A stretch of DNA of 64,000 nucleotides, taken from assembly GCA_002104535.1 (NCBI GenBank), contig NBOG01000005.1, forward strand, positions 232,738 through 296,737. Reading direction: 5' to 3'. This document shows positions 24,835 through 34,622 of the stretch, one piece after another. The notes under the pieces are model-generated. The model was not told where the DNA came from, did not search any database, and worked only from the letters and a program-made list of their open reading frames with translations. This DNA is from Cognaticolwellia sediminilitoris (lineage in GTDB: Bacteria > Pseudomonadota > Gammaproteobacteria > Enterobacterales > Alteromonadaceae). Both the position numbers and the translations under genes were made by a program. How positions within the stretch are numbered: the stretch's first letter is position 1; each line of letters begins with the position of its first letter.

Positions 24835-27804
24835 TCAAAAGTCTAACTCCATACGCAGATAATAGTAACCGCCATTAAATCCTGTGGGTGAATTTAGAGG
24901 ATAAATGGCGCCTAAAAATCCTGACCTGCGACCCTGACTATATTCCTCTGGATAAGTGTCGAAAATATTTTTCGCACCTAAAGCAACCACTAGGTTATCT
25001 GTAACGCCATAAGAGAATTCCAAGTCTGCAATATATATTGGCGCTACCTTTTCAAGTAGAGATACATCATTGAACTGGGCATTGTAAAAACTGCCATAGT
25101 AATTTAGGCGAAACATACTGTTTAACTTACCTTGTGAATGGGTATAAGTTAAAACAGCTCTATTTTTTGGTAGTCCTAATTCGCGTTCTTTACGAACATT
25201 TGGCATTGAAATGGGGCTTTTATCGTTATACCCGCCTAACTCTGTATCTGTAAAGTTATAGGCCAAAGTCAGTAGGTTATTGCCACCAAAAACATCAAAC
25301 GGTACGCTGGCTACTATATCTACCCCCTGCGTTATCGAGTCAAAATCATTAGCGTAATATTGAATGTTGCTGATGTTAGATTTAACACCTGATGCTAATA
25401 ACAACGCGGCATCTGCTGCAGTAACGGCACTAGAGAATAAAGATAATCGGTCATCTACCTTAATATTAAAATAGTCGACAGTGACATTAACTGGCCCTAT
25501 TTCTGATAATACGCCGATACTAAAACTCTTTGCTGTTTCTGGTTCAAGCCCTCCACCAGAGCGTGCTACAGCAATCGGGCTTAATGCGCTCACTAACTTT
25601 GAGTTTTGCTGCACTACCACGCCATTAACAATCGAATTTGACGTTGATAAACGCTGTAGTGTTGATTGTCCTACGGTCGGAGCCCTAAAAGCACTACTCA
25701 GTGTTGAGCGAAAAGCTATTTTATCGTTGGCTTGAAAGCGGGCTGAAATTTTGCCATCAAAGGTGTTGCCAATTTTGTCTATATCTTCATATCGAATGGC
25801 AAGTGACATAGAAAGCCGCTCGGTAATATCACTTTCTACATCTAAATAAATCGCATTAGATACACGGTGATTTATACTCGCCGTTTCAGGTGAAAATCCA
25901 GGAAAGCCATTTGCTCCTACTGCTTCACTATTTTGAGAAAAAGGCCCTGCTTCATATGACGCTTTATCACCTGCAATAATTTCAAATTGTTCAAAGTGAG
26001 ATTGATAACCAAAAGCTATATTGAGCTCAGATTGAAACCCCAAGTTTATAGGGTAAGTAAAGTCGGCATTAAATACTCCCTCGGTTTCAATTTGCGAGCC
26101 AAGCTCAAAATCAGTTGGGGAATTTTCTCCTAAAGATGCATTAACACTATTAGCCAACTTATAATCATTACGATTTTTGCCAACAACTAAACTGACATCG
26201 TAGGTAAGTTCAGCTTCACTTTGTTCTACTGCTCCTCGAATACCGATAGCGATGCTACTATCAGTTACTCTACCGCCAAATCTTGGTGTAAAACCACCAG
26301 GAAACCGTTCATTAAAAGCAAAACAATTAGGATTAGCAAAAACAGCTGCTAAAGCAATCGCGTCATCTTCAGCACCGGGTATTGTTGGTACTGGACAAGC
26401 CCCTGTATTATCACTGGTCATATCGAAAAATAAACGCGTACCATCATTCGGGTTAGTAAAAACACTCGCCCGCGTATTTGGGTTACGGTAATAGAAACTT
26501 CCATCAATATCTCGTTGAGCCCAATTTCCGAATAGGTATAACTGTTGATAAGTATTAGCCGCGCCAATATCTAATTCGACATTACCGAAAAGTTTAATGT
26601 TGTTTGTTATCTCTGGAGCCCCCCAAATTACGACTGGGTTTTGTATTTCATTCTCATTAATACCCGACTCAATCAAAGGCAGAACGGCAGGGTCTTGAAC
26701 ACCGCGAGAAGTGTCTTCACTTTCAGATAATTGAAAAGAAAAGTTAGCCGTGCCTCTGTTGGAAAGTTTGCTGCCCAACATCCCAGACAATTCAAGCTTA
26801 GTGCCGTCTCCTGCGTAATGTTTGCCAGTGTTGACTATAACGCGATTAACTTCTGCGCTATTTTCTAAACGAAAGTTAATCACACCCGCAATAGCATCAG
26901 AGCCATATTGCGCGGCTGCACCATCCCTTAAAACTTCGACACTTTTAAGGGCAATACTAGGAATAGGCTCTAGATCAACGCCATGTGCGCCGACGTTTAA
27001 TCCTGAAATAAATTCATAAATGACGCCACTTCGATGTCGACGCTTGCCGTTAACAAGTATCAAGGTACTATCAGTCGGTAAGCCTCGTAAATTAGCAGGT
27101 CTTACCATTGTTCCGACATCACTAATAGCTTCTTGGCTGGTATTATAGGAAGGGATAACATTGGCAAGTGTTGATATAATATCGCTATTACCGTGCATGC
27201 TTAAGTCGTGTTTATTAATAATATCAATTGGCGCTAATGCTTCGCTTGGCGATCGATTGATCCGTCGCGAGCCTATTATTTGAATACGCTCTGTTTCAAC
27301 TTCTTTTGTGAGATTTTCTTCTGCTTTTTCACTCACCATCAATGAGCCAGTATCAGCAATGGGACTTGCTATCGAATCATTACCAAATAAAATACTGTCG
27401 ACTTGAAACTTTAATTGGTTTTTTAGAAATACGTCGATGGCAAAATTTTCAAGATTATAATTATAATTGTTCAACGTAGATGACACGGCAATGACGCGTT
27501 TATCTGTCGCGAAAGCGCTGAGCGGAGTGTTTAAAAGTAGTTTTTCTAAAGCTTGTTCAAGCGTATAAGTACCAACAACTGGATTTGAAACAACAACAAT
27601 CGTATCGTCAAATGGATATATTAACGAGTAGCCTGAAGTCTCGGCTAACTTATCTAGTGCTTGTGCGGCAGCCATCGCTGGTAGCTCAAAACGGTAGCGT
27701 TCGGCTGCTTGACATACCCAAGAGTAACTCACAATAAAAAAGTAAAATACAATATGTGCAAAGTTGTATTTTCTTTTTCTTTGCTTTAATCGGCAATTAG
27801 GCAC
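24835..27804 (-). CDS. TonB-dependent receptor with N-terminal STN signalling domain
   Basis: 989 residues. A signal-like segment (HIVFYFFIVSYSWVCQA) precedes an STN domain at about 38-115, ending in AVSSTL. A plug domain follows at about 180-300 (RRINRSPSEALAPIDI, LRGLPTDSTLILVNGKRR, EVLRDGAAAQYGSDAIAGV), then a beta-barrel ending in aromatic YYLRMELDF. STN domains contact a FecR-type anti-sigma factor, so this receptor both imports and signals. It is a paralogue of the next receptor, which lacks the STN domain. GTG start at 27804; the ribosome site is weak. Confidence 0.92.
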   Translation of the reverse strand: MPNCRLKQRKRKYNFAHIVFYFFIVSYSWVCQAAERYRFELPAMAAAQALDKLAETSGYSLIYPFDDTIVVVSNPVVGTYTLEQALEKLLLNTPLSAFATDKRVIAVSSTLNNYNYNLENFAIDVFLKNQLKFQVDSILFGNDSIASPIADTGSLMVSEKAEENLTKEVETERIQIIGSRRINRSPSEALAPIDIINKHDLSMHGNSDIISTLANVIPSYNTSQEAISDVGTMVRPANLRGLPTDSTLILVNGKRRHRSGVIYEFISGLNVGAHGVDLEPIPSIALKSVEVLRDGAAAQYGSDAIAGVINFRLENSAEVNRVIVNTGKHYAGDGTKLELSGMLGSKLSNRGTANFSFQLSESEDTSRGVQDPAVLPLIESGINENEIQNPVVIWGAPEITNNIKLFGNVELDIGAANTYQQLYLFGNWAQRDIDGSFYYRNPNTRASVFTNPNDGTRLFFDMTSDNTGACPVPTIPGAEDDAIALAAVFANPNCFAFNERFPGGFTPRFGGRVTDSSIAIGIRGAVEQSEAELTYDVSLVVGKNRNDYKLANSVNASLGENSPTDFELGSQIETEGVFNADFTYPINLGFQSELNIAFGYQSHFEQFEIIAGDKASYEAGPFSQNSEAVGANGFPGFSPETASINHRVSNAIYLDVESDITERLSMSLAIRYEDIDKIGNTFDGKISARFQANDKIAFRSTLSSAFRAPTVGQSTLQRLSTSNSIVNGVVVQQNSKLVSALSPIAVARSGGGLEPETAKSFSIGVLSEIGPVNVTVDYFNIKVDDRLSLFSSAVTAADAALLLASGVKSNISNIQYYANDFDSITQGVDIVASVPFDVFGGNNLLTLAYNFTDTELGGYNDKSPISMPNVRKERELGLPKNRAVLTYTHSQGKLNSMFRLNYYGSFYNAQFNDVSLLEKVAPIYIADLEFSYGVTDNLVVALGAKNIFDTYPEEYSQGRRSGFLGAIYPLNSPTGFNGGYYYLRMELDF

Positions 27805-28121
27805 TTAACAAATATCTCACGATTGTAAGTTCCAATTAAAAGTGCCTTTTAATGGCTGTATAGTGGTTGATTTTAGAATTGTACTCTCGCTAACTTTATA
27901 GTTTTTAGCTTTTGAAACCATTGGTCAGCGTCGTTTCCATGAAAATAGCAAACAAGTACTTCCTGTCTATACGCTAACGAGCCTTCCAATGCTTATAACT
28001 ATGATGTTTTCATAAAGTTTAATCGATATATAATAAGGATCATACTTATATCTTAGTAGATAACATCTGAGTTTCTTGTTCAATCCTCTTACTGCTTATA
28101 ACTCTACTTAAGCATTATCGA
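27805..28121. other. Intergenic region upstream of STN receptor
   Basis: No gene is seen in these 317 bases, nor in the rest of the gap up to 28239. It must contain the promoter of the STN receptor. AT-rich, without a clear sigma-70 pair by eye. A short inverted repeat and a strong terminator follow and are listed separately. Confidence 0.4.
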
Positions 28122-28174
28122 AATAATACCAATTCTCGCTGAGTGGGAAATAACTTAATAGACTTGGTATTATT
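28122..28174. repeat. Inverted repeat, possible interspersed element
   Basis: AATAATACCAA (28122-28132) and TTGGTATTATT (28164-28174) are exact reverse complements, separated by 31 bases. The ATACCAA/TTGGTAT ends look like those of small dispersed palindromic elements of marine gammaproteobacteria, but only one copy is seen here. Confidence 0.4.
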
Positions 28175-28187
28175 TACAGAAAATAAA

Positions 28188-28209
28188 AAACCCAGCAAAA
28201 GCTGGGTTT
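28188..28209 (-). terminator. Terminator of the FecR-linked TonB receptor
   Basis: AAACCCAGC / GCTGGGTTT, nine-bp perfect stem with an AAAA loop. On the minus strand six T follow directly. It lies 31 bases after the receptor stop and ends the sigma-fecR-receptor transcript. Confidence 0.92.
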
Positions 28210-28239
28210 CTAAATCAATACTTGACTACATTATAGCGA

Positions 28240-30828
28240 CTAGAAGTTGTATGTTGCTTTTACGTAGTAAAAACCGCCATTAAAACCAAATGGTGATGTT
28301 TCATAATATTTGCCACCCCATTGGTTGTTAACACAACCGCCACAGCTTGCTGCGCCTTCATCAGTGAAGTTAATTTTCGTCGCTTCTTGGTCAAACAAGT
28401 TTTGCGCACCAACTGACAAAACGATGTCGTCTGAAGCAAAGTAGCTGAACTCTGCATCAAATGTTATAGCCGACTCACCGGTGTTAACAGTATCAACATA
28501 GTCAACATGTACACCTTGGTATTCGCCATAGTAATTACCACGAATTAAGAAGCTCATTTCATCCCATGATTGTGACCAAGTCAACGTTGCACGATGGTTT
28601 GGTAAATCGTTTTCTAAACGAGATACTTTAAAATCACCCGTAATTACAGAAAAACTATCAACTTTAGTTTTATTGTAGTTATACGCCAAACTAAAACTTG
28701 CATCACCATCAAGTAGTTCCATACCGTAGTTAGCAATTAAATCAACACCTGATGTGGTCGTATCAAAATCATTAGTGAAAAAACTTACTAACTGTATTGA
28801 TTCAACATTTGCAACACCAGCATTTGTTAAAGCCGTTTTATCAGCATCTGTTAATTCATATTTAGTTGATTGAGAAACTCGATCTTCAACCGCAATATTG
28901 TAATAATCAAGGGTAATAAATAGCTCACCAATATTCCATACAGCACCTAAGGTATAACTTTTAGAGGTTTCTGGTGTTAGCTCTGTCGCACCTAATTGAA
29001 TCGCAATTGGGTTACTTGCTGGTAATAACGCCGAATCAACTAACGCACCATTTTCCAATGCTGTTTGCACGTTCGAGTAATTAGCTTGGCCTACAGTAGG
29101 AGCACGAAAGCCTGTACTAATTGAACTACGTAATGAAAAATCATCAGTTACGTTATATTGCGCCGTAAGCTTGTAATTAGAGTCGCTACCAAACGAGCTG
29201 TAGTCTTCATAACGAAGTGCTGCACCAAGTAAGAAGTCTTCTGTAATTTGTGCTTCTGTATCCACATAGAACGCGAAATTTTGTCTAGAATATACGCCCG
29301 CCGCTTGCGGTTTAAATCCTGGAAAGCCATTAGAGCCAATACCAAAACCTTGTTCGGTATATGGACCCGCTGTATATGAAGCAACATCACCAGCCGTTAC
29401 TTCAAATGATTCTGCATGCCACTCATAACCCGCAGCAACCATTAATGAATCAAACATATCAACTTCAATATCTTTACTGAAATCAACATTAAAAGTTTTT
29501 TCTAACTGAGTATGTTTACCTGGATTAAAATCACGTGGAGTCGCAGGACCTAAAGAAGCATTTAAGGTATCGTAAATTACATATGACGATTCGTTAAAAC
29601 CAACTGAACCACTTACGTCATACATAACGCCATTATCTAGTTCACCGCGTGTACCTACAGTAATTGAGGTATCAACAATATTGCCACCAAAATTTGGTGT
29701 AAAACCGCCAGGTAACATTTCGTTGAAGCTAAAACAGTTGTCGTTATTAGCAACGTTGTTCATGTAATCAGTTTGAGTTAAAACATTATCACTAGTTACA
29801 TTGACTGGGTTACATGAAGCACCATTATTTAAGCCATCTAAATCGGCAATCAATAAATTAGGTACGCCATCGCCATCGGTATCGCCATTGCTGTAAACAC
29901 CACCACGAGTATGAGGATTACGGTAGTAGAAGCCACCACGAACATCACGCTCGGAGAAGTTACCAAACATGTAGGCTTCGCTGTCGTTTCCTAAATCTAA
30001 ACCTGAGTTTACAAAAATAGTGTAGTCATCATTTACTTCTGGAGAACCCCAAATTTGAGCGGGTTCACCAACACCAGGAACACCTGCTGCAATAAAACCT
30101 GCGGCGTCAGGACGTTGTACACTTCGACTTGTCGCATCAGCATTTTTATATTGAAAACTTAAATTCAAGAAGCCATCTTTAGTTAATGGCATACCAACGT
30201 TACCAGATATTTCCATGGTATCGCCGTCACCTTCATAATAAGAGCCATAACGAGCAGTTAAAGAGCCGCCATCTGCGTCATCTTTAAGGACAAAGTTCAT
30301 CACACCGGCAATGGCATCAGAGCCGTATTGTGCTGCGGCGCCATCGCGAAGCACTTCAACTTGTTTTAATGCTGCACTCGGGATAACAGAAATATCAGGA
30401 CCTTGGGCACCATCATTAATGCCGCCACCTAATAATGCAATAACAGAAGCACGATGACGACGCTTGCCGTTAACTAAAATTAGTGTACTGTCAGATGATA
30501 AACCACGTAAGTTAGCAGGCTTAACTAAACTTGCCGCATCTGAAATAGGGTTTGAATGGACGTTAAAAGAAGGAACACTGCCTTTTATTAACTCAAGCAT
30601 GTCGGTATTACCACCGCGTGATAGTTCTTCTCCACCAATTAAGTCAATAGGTACAGGAGAGTCGTTTACTGAGCGAGGAGCACCACGCGAGCCAACGACA
30701 ACAATTTTTTCTACATCTTTTTCTGCTTTAGTTTTCGCACTATCATCTTCAGCAGCATATGTAGATGTAGTTCCTAACGCTAGACTGACAGCAATTGCTA
30801 GCGTTCCTGTACGGAATTTATTAGACAT
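28240..30828 (-). CDS. TonB-dependent receptor (no STN domain)
   Basis: 862 residues from the ATG at 30828, with GGAAGGAA upstream and a clean signal peptide (FRTGTLAIAVSLALGTTSTYA). The frame extends 25 codons further, but without signal features. Plug domain at about 45-170 (VVVGSRGAPRSVNDSPVPID, LRGLSSDSTLILVNGKRR, EVLRDGAAAQYGSDAIAGV), then a 22-strand-type barrel to the terminal FYYVKATYNF. It is closely related along its length to the STN receptor. The ligand is unknown; the family includes peptide and carbohydrate uptake receptors of Alteromonadales. Confidence 0.92.
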   Translation of the reverse strand: MSNKFRTGTLAIAVSLALGTTSTYAAEDDSAKTKAEKDVEKIVVVGSRGAPRSVNDSPVPIDLIGGEELSRGGNTDMLELIKGSVPSFNVHSNPISDAASLVKPANLRGLSSDSTLILVNGKRRHRASVIALLGGGINDGAQGPDISVIPSAALKQVEVLRDGAAAQYGSDAIAGVMNFVLKDDADGGSLTARYGSYYEGDGDTMEISGNVGMPLTKDGFLNLSFQYKNADATSRSVQRPDAAGFIAAGVPGVGEPAQIWGSPEVNDDYTIFVNSGLDLGNDSEAYMFGNFSERDVRGGFYYRNPHTRGGVYSNGDTDGDGVPNLLIADLDGLNNGASCNPVNVTSDNVLTQTDYMNNVANNDNCFSFNEMLPGGFTPNFGGNIVDTSITVGTRGELDNGVMYDVSGSVGFNESSYVIYDTLNASLGPATPRDFNPGKHTQLEKTFNVDFSKDIEVDMFDSLMVAAGYEWHAESFEVTAGDVASYTAGPYTEQGFGIGSNGFPGFKPQAAGVYSRQNFAFYVDTEAQITEDFLLGAALRYEDYSSFGSDSNYKLTAQYNVTDDFSLRSSISTGFRAPTVGQANYSNVQTALENGALVDSALLPASNPIAIQLGATELTPETSKSYTLGAVWNIGELFITLDYYNIAVEDRVSQSTKYELTDADKTALTNAGVANVESIQLVSFFTNDFDTTTSGVDLIANYGMELLDGDASFSLAYNYNKTKVDSFSVITGDFKVSRLENDLPNHRATLTWSQSWDEMSFLIRGNYYGEYQGVHVDYVDTVNTGESAITFDAEFSYFASDDIVLSVGAQNLFDQEATKINFTDEGAASCGGCVNNQWGGKYYETSPFGFNGGFYYVKATYNF

Positions 30829-30957
30829 TTTATTTCCTTCCCGAGTTTTAACGAATTTTATAATTGTTTTGTTTAGTTGCTTTTTTTTGTAAAAAATATG
30901 CAACTTAAGTTAAAGAGCTCAAAAGGATAAAAACCCGTAAAGTTTTTTTAATTAATT

Positions 30958-32001
30958 TTAGCTTTCCATTTTTTTAGTCAATAATATTTTATTTGAATCA
31001 ATGCGTTGAGCTTGAATATTAAAAGATAACTCTATTGCTTCAATTAACGCTTCACTGTCGCCTAAATCAAAACGCCCGCTCATTCTTAGTGTGTGTAACG
31101 AGGGATCTTTTAATACAATGGTAATGTCGAGGTAACGATTAATCTCTTCGATAACATCAAATAATGTTTCATTATCAAAAATTATCTTGCCATCAAGCCA
31201 CGAAAGTTCACGTTGTAAGTTTTCGGCTTTAATATGCGTTAAAGTTGGCTTTTGGTTATTGTTAGCGAAAGCTTTTTCACCTTTAGCAATAAATACGTCA
31301 TCTTCTTGAGCTTCTGTGTTTTTCAGCTCTTTAATATCAGATAATGCGGTATTAATAGCTACTTTTGACATTTTAACTTTACCGTCCGTCACGGTAACTT
31401 GAATGTTTTCAGATTTTAAATGCACAACAAACTTTGTGCCGATAGCCTGCACTAAGCGATCGCCAGCATAAACAATAAAGGGTCGATTAGGATCGTGCGC
31501 AACTTCAAAAAGTGCTTCACCCTGAATTAGCTTTATTATCCGCTTGTCTTTAGAAAACTCAGTTTCAATAATCGTATTAGTATTTAAATGAATAATTGAA
31601 CCGTCATCAAACCTGGTATCGAGTTGCTGGCCAATGACAGTCGCATATGAATTTTTCTGCACGCCTTCAGGCACAGTAAGCCAAAGTAAAACAGCGATAA
31701 AGCTAACACTGGCAGCTAACATCAAGGGTTTAAATACAGGTGTTAATATTGGCCATAAAGAAATATTTTCTGAGCTACCTTCATCGGTAATCATACTTAG
31801 CACTTCATCCATATCACTCCAAACATCAGCCATTGCTTTTAATGCCGCTAAATGTCGAGTATCAGCTGCTAGCCATGCTTTAAAGTCTTTTTTGGCTTGC
31901 CGAGATAAATTACCATTATCTAATCTAACCAACCAAAGCGATGCTTCGTCATCAATAGTATTTGAAGTATGAAGAGGAATTACTTTATTACTTGTATGCA
32001 T
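30958..32001 (-). CDS. FecR-family anti-sigma factor
   Basis: 347 residues. A DUF4880-type cytoplasmic N-terminal domain (ASLWLVRLDNGNLSRQAKKD, AWLAADTRHLAALKAM) is followed by one membrane helix at about 92-110, a FecR beta domain at about 120-215 (FDDGSIIHLNTNT, IQGEALFEVAHD) and a C-terminal DUF4974/STN-like domain (FDVIEEINRYLDITIVL). It holds the neighbouring sigma factor until an STN receptor signals. Its ATG overlaps the sigma stop by one base (TAATG), so the two are translationally coupled. Confidence 0.93.
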   Translation of the reverse strand: MHTSNKVIPLHTSNTIDDEASLWLVRLDNGNLSRQAKKDFKAWLAADTRHLAALKAMADVWSDMDEVLSMITDEGSSENISLWPILTPVFKPLMLAASVSFIAVLLWLTVPEGVQKNSYATVIGQQLDTRFDDGSIIHLNTNTIIETEFSKDKRIIKLIQGEALFEVAHDPNRPFIVYAGDRLVQAIGTKFVVHLKSENIQVTVTDGKVKMSKVAINTALSDIKELKNTEAQEDDVFIAKGEKAFANNNQKPTLTHIKAENLQRELSWLDGKIIFDNETLFDVIEEINRYLDITIVLKDPSLHTLRMSGRFDLGDSEALIEAIELSFNIQAQRIDSNKILLTKKMES

Positions 32002-32573
32002 TATTTACTTTCCTCGTTCAACTTATTAAGCGGAATGGCTTGCTTGGGTTCATTTACGTCATACCCTTGAGCATAAAGTGACTGCTTACATTGCTTTAGG
32101 CCCTTCGCTATATTTTTTTCAACTGAACTGACGGATATATTCATTTTTTTAGCTATTTCTTTATGACTTAAACAATATAGTTTTCTTAAGAGAATCGCTC
32201 GGCGATTTTTTTCAGGTAATGCATTTAATACTTCCAAAAAACGTTCAAACTTAAGTTTTTGGTATAATTCTTTCTCTACAGTATTATCAACATCACTCTC
32301 TAGTAGGGCTTCATCAATTTCATTATCAATTTCTTTTGATTGCTGGGTTAACTTTTTCAGGACTAAATTTCGTGAGACAACAAATAAATAACCTTTAGGA
32401 GATTTTATTTCTTGTTGAGCATCAGATTGTAGAACGCGGATGAAGGTTTCTTGTAAAATATCATCTACATCCTGCTGTTTTACGCTCATTTTCATGATTG
32501 AGCGCACTAATCCATCTCTACATGATTGAAAAGCTTCAAAAATCCTATTATTTGATTGTGTCTTTGTTGGCAT
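32001..32573 (-). CDS. FecI-type extracytoplasmic-function sigma factor
   Basis: 190 residues. Sigma-70 region 2 at about 10-85 (VDDILQETFIRVLQ) and region 4 at about 115-175 (LPEKNRRAILLRKLYCLSHKEIAKKMNIS split over the helix-turn-helix). First gene of the sigma-fecR-receptor run. By family knowledge it should activate promoters of the linked receptor genes when FecR is relieved by an STN receptor. Confidence 0.92.
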   Translation of the reverse strand: MPTKTQSNNRIFEAFQSCRDGLVRSIMKMSVKQQDVDDILQETFIRVLQSDAQQEIKSPKGYLFVVSRNLVLKKLTQQSKEIDNEIDEALLESDVDNTVEKELYQKLKFERFLEVLNALPEKNRRAILLRKLYCLSHKEIAKKMNISVSSVEKNIAKGLKQCKQSLYAQGYDVNEPKQAIPLNKLNEESK

Positions 32574-32931
32574 TCAATAAGTCCAATTACCGGGGCTACT
32601 ATTAAAGAGTGTGCTTTCGGCCTAATCCATAAAAAAATTTCATTTAATATTCAATAATAACCTTTTTATGCTTTTCTGCATAAAATATTAAGTAACAAAG
32701 CTGCGCTTTATCTTGCCACTAAAAGCACTGCCTGATTAACGTTCAAATCAGCGTTAATGTAGTTAAAATCCATTGCTGAAATTGAGCTAAATTTTGCTAT
32801 AAAAATCAGGCTTCAAGGAGGCTTTACTTTTAAATTTAAGTTTCTTAATAAATTTTTATGGATTATTCCGCTATTACACTCTTTATCGGTATCGATACAT
32901 TTGCTTATTAAAACTATTAAAAAATATAACG
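32574..32931. other. Divergent regulatory region between sigma factor and putP
   Basis: 358 bases, no gene seen. It must hold the promoters for the minus-strand sigma-fecR run and for plus-strand putP. AAGGAGG at about 32816-32822 is not followed by an ORF. No inverted repeat of note. Confidence 0.5.
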
Positions 32932-34434
32932 GTGGGTATTACTTTGGAATTTGAAACTCTTTTATCATTAGGTCTCTATTTTTGTGCCATGATCGGTATC
33001 GGTATATATGCTTACCGAAAAACAACCAATGATGTTTCTGGCTATATGTTAGGAGGGCGTAGCTTAAGCCCTTCAGTAACAGCACTTTCAGCAGGTGCTT
33101 CAGACATGAGTGGCTGGATGCTAATGGGTTTACCCGGGGCTATGTATATTGTCGGGATCAGTAGTTTGTGGATCGCGATAGGCTTAGTTATAGGCGCTTT
33201 TTTAAATTATCTTGTAGTCGCCCCAAGATTACGTACATATACTGAGCTTGCTAACGATTCCATTACATTACCTGACTTTTTTGAACATCGCTTTGAAGAT
33301 AAGTCTCGCGCATTAAGATTGATCTCTTCCATCGTTATTATTGTTTTTTTCACGCTCTATACCTCTTCTGGTATAGTCGCTGGTGGCAAACTATTTGAAA
33401 GCTCTTTCGGTTTGAATTATGAATTAGGCCTATATGTCACCGCCGGTGTTGTAGTTTCTTATACTTTATTCGGTGGTTTTCTTGCCGTCAGTTTAACCGA
33501 CTTTGTGCAAGGCTGTATTATGTTCATCGCCTTAGTTTTAGTGCCTGTCGTTGTTATTAATAATGTCGATGGATTATCTACCGTACATAGCACCGTTCAA
33601 GAAATTAACCCTGAATTACTTAACATGTTTAGTGGTATTGGTATCGTTGGTATTATTTCTGCCATGTCTTGGGGCTTAGGGTATTTTGGGCAACCCCACA
33701 TTATTGTTAGGTTTATGGCGATTCGTTCTGTCAGTGACTTACCCACGGCTCGTCGTATTGGCATGAGTTGGATGATTGTCGCGATATGCGGGGCGATGGC
33801 TACCGGATTTTCAGGGATTGTATATGTTAACAATACTGGCATGACACTCGAAGATCCTGAAACTATTTTTATTTTATTATCACAGGTTTTATTTAGCCCA
33901 TTAATTTCTGGCTTTTTACTCGCCGCCATTCTTGCGGCAATTATGAGCACAATTTCTTCACAATTATTAGTCACTTCAAGTTCATTAACCGGTGATTTTT
34001 ATCATACATTTTTAGATAAAAAAGCCAGTGACCAACGGTTAGTATTAGTTGGAAGAATATCGGTATTGATTGTCGCCTTAGTGGCGGTTTATTTAGCCTA
34101 TGATCGCAATAGCTCTGTATTAGACTTAGTGAGTAATGCTTGGGCTGGCTTCGGTTCAGCTTTTGGACCAGTGGTTATTCTGAGTCTTTTCTGGAAGAAA
34201 ATGAATCGTAACGGTGCGCTTGCCGGCATGGTGGTTGGTGCTGTCACGGTATTAGTTTGGATTTATGCACCTTTCACAATCAATGGCGAACCATTAAGTG
34301 CCACTATTTATGAAATAGTCCCAGGCTTTATTTTATCGACAATCGCTATTGTCGTGGTCAGTAAAACTACAGGTGATGTTTCACCTTCAATTGAGCAACT
34401 ATTTGACAAAGTTGAGGTTATTCACAAACATTAA
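32932..34434 (+). CDS. putP: Sodium/proline symporter PutP
   Basis: 500 residues, sodium:solute symporter family, about 13 membrane helices. Family-defining stretches include SGYMLGGRSLSPSVTALSAG, ASDMSGWMLMGLPGA and WGLGYFGQPHIIVRFMAI, which fit PutP closely. It imports proline with Na+, in keeping with a marine organism. GTG start. It is convergent with proBA: uptake and synthesis of the same amino acid sit side by side. A 12-bp hairpin terminator follows. Confidence 0.9.
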   Translation: MGITLEFETLLSLGLYFCAMIGIGIYAYRKTTNDVSGYMLGGRSLSPSVTALSAGASDMSGWMLMGLPGAMYIVGISSLWIAIGLVIGAFLNYLVVAPRLRTYTELANDSITLPDFFEHRFEDKSRALRLISSIVIIVFFTLYTSSGIVAGGKLFESSFGLNYELGLYVTAGVVVSYTLFGGFLAVSLTDFVQGCIMFIALVLVPVVVINNVDGLSTVHSTVQEINPELLNMFSGIGIVGIISAMSWGLGYFGQPHIIVRFMAIRSVSDLPTARRIGMSWMIVAICGAMATGFSGIVYVNNTGMTLEDPETIFILLSQVLFSPLISGFLLAAILAAIMSTISSQLLVTSSSLTGDFYHTFLDKKASDQRLVLVGRISVLIVALVAVYLAYDRNSSVLDLVSNAWAGFGSAFGPVVILSLFWKKMNRNGALAGMVVGAVTVLVWIYAPFTINGEPLSATIYEIVPGFILSTIAIVVVSKTTGDVSPSIEQLFDKVEVIHKH

Positions 34435-34463
34435 TTAACAAGTAGTATTTCACTTTCACATAA

Positions 34464-34495
34464 ATTTTGGATAAGTAACTAAGCTTATCCAAAAT
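34464..34495 (+). terminator. Terminator after putP
   Basis: ATTTTGGATAAG / CTTATCCAAAAT, 12-bp perfect stem with an eight-base loop, then TTTATTTT on the plus strand. Placed between convergent putP and proA. Confidence 0.8.
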
Positions 34496-34622
34496 TTTAT
34501 TTTCACTACATAGAAATTAGCTCTTTAGAAAAACACAGCCGCAAGCAAACTCGTTAAGATCGCTTGCGCTATACTCTGCTACTACTGATAAAAGCTATTT
34601 CATTGCTTTTTTACAACTGCTA

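Noticed and set aside
34552..34581. CGCAAGC / GCTTGCG hairpin as proA terminator
   Set aside because: Seven-bp stem with a long loop and no U tract on the minus strand; not convincing.
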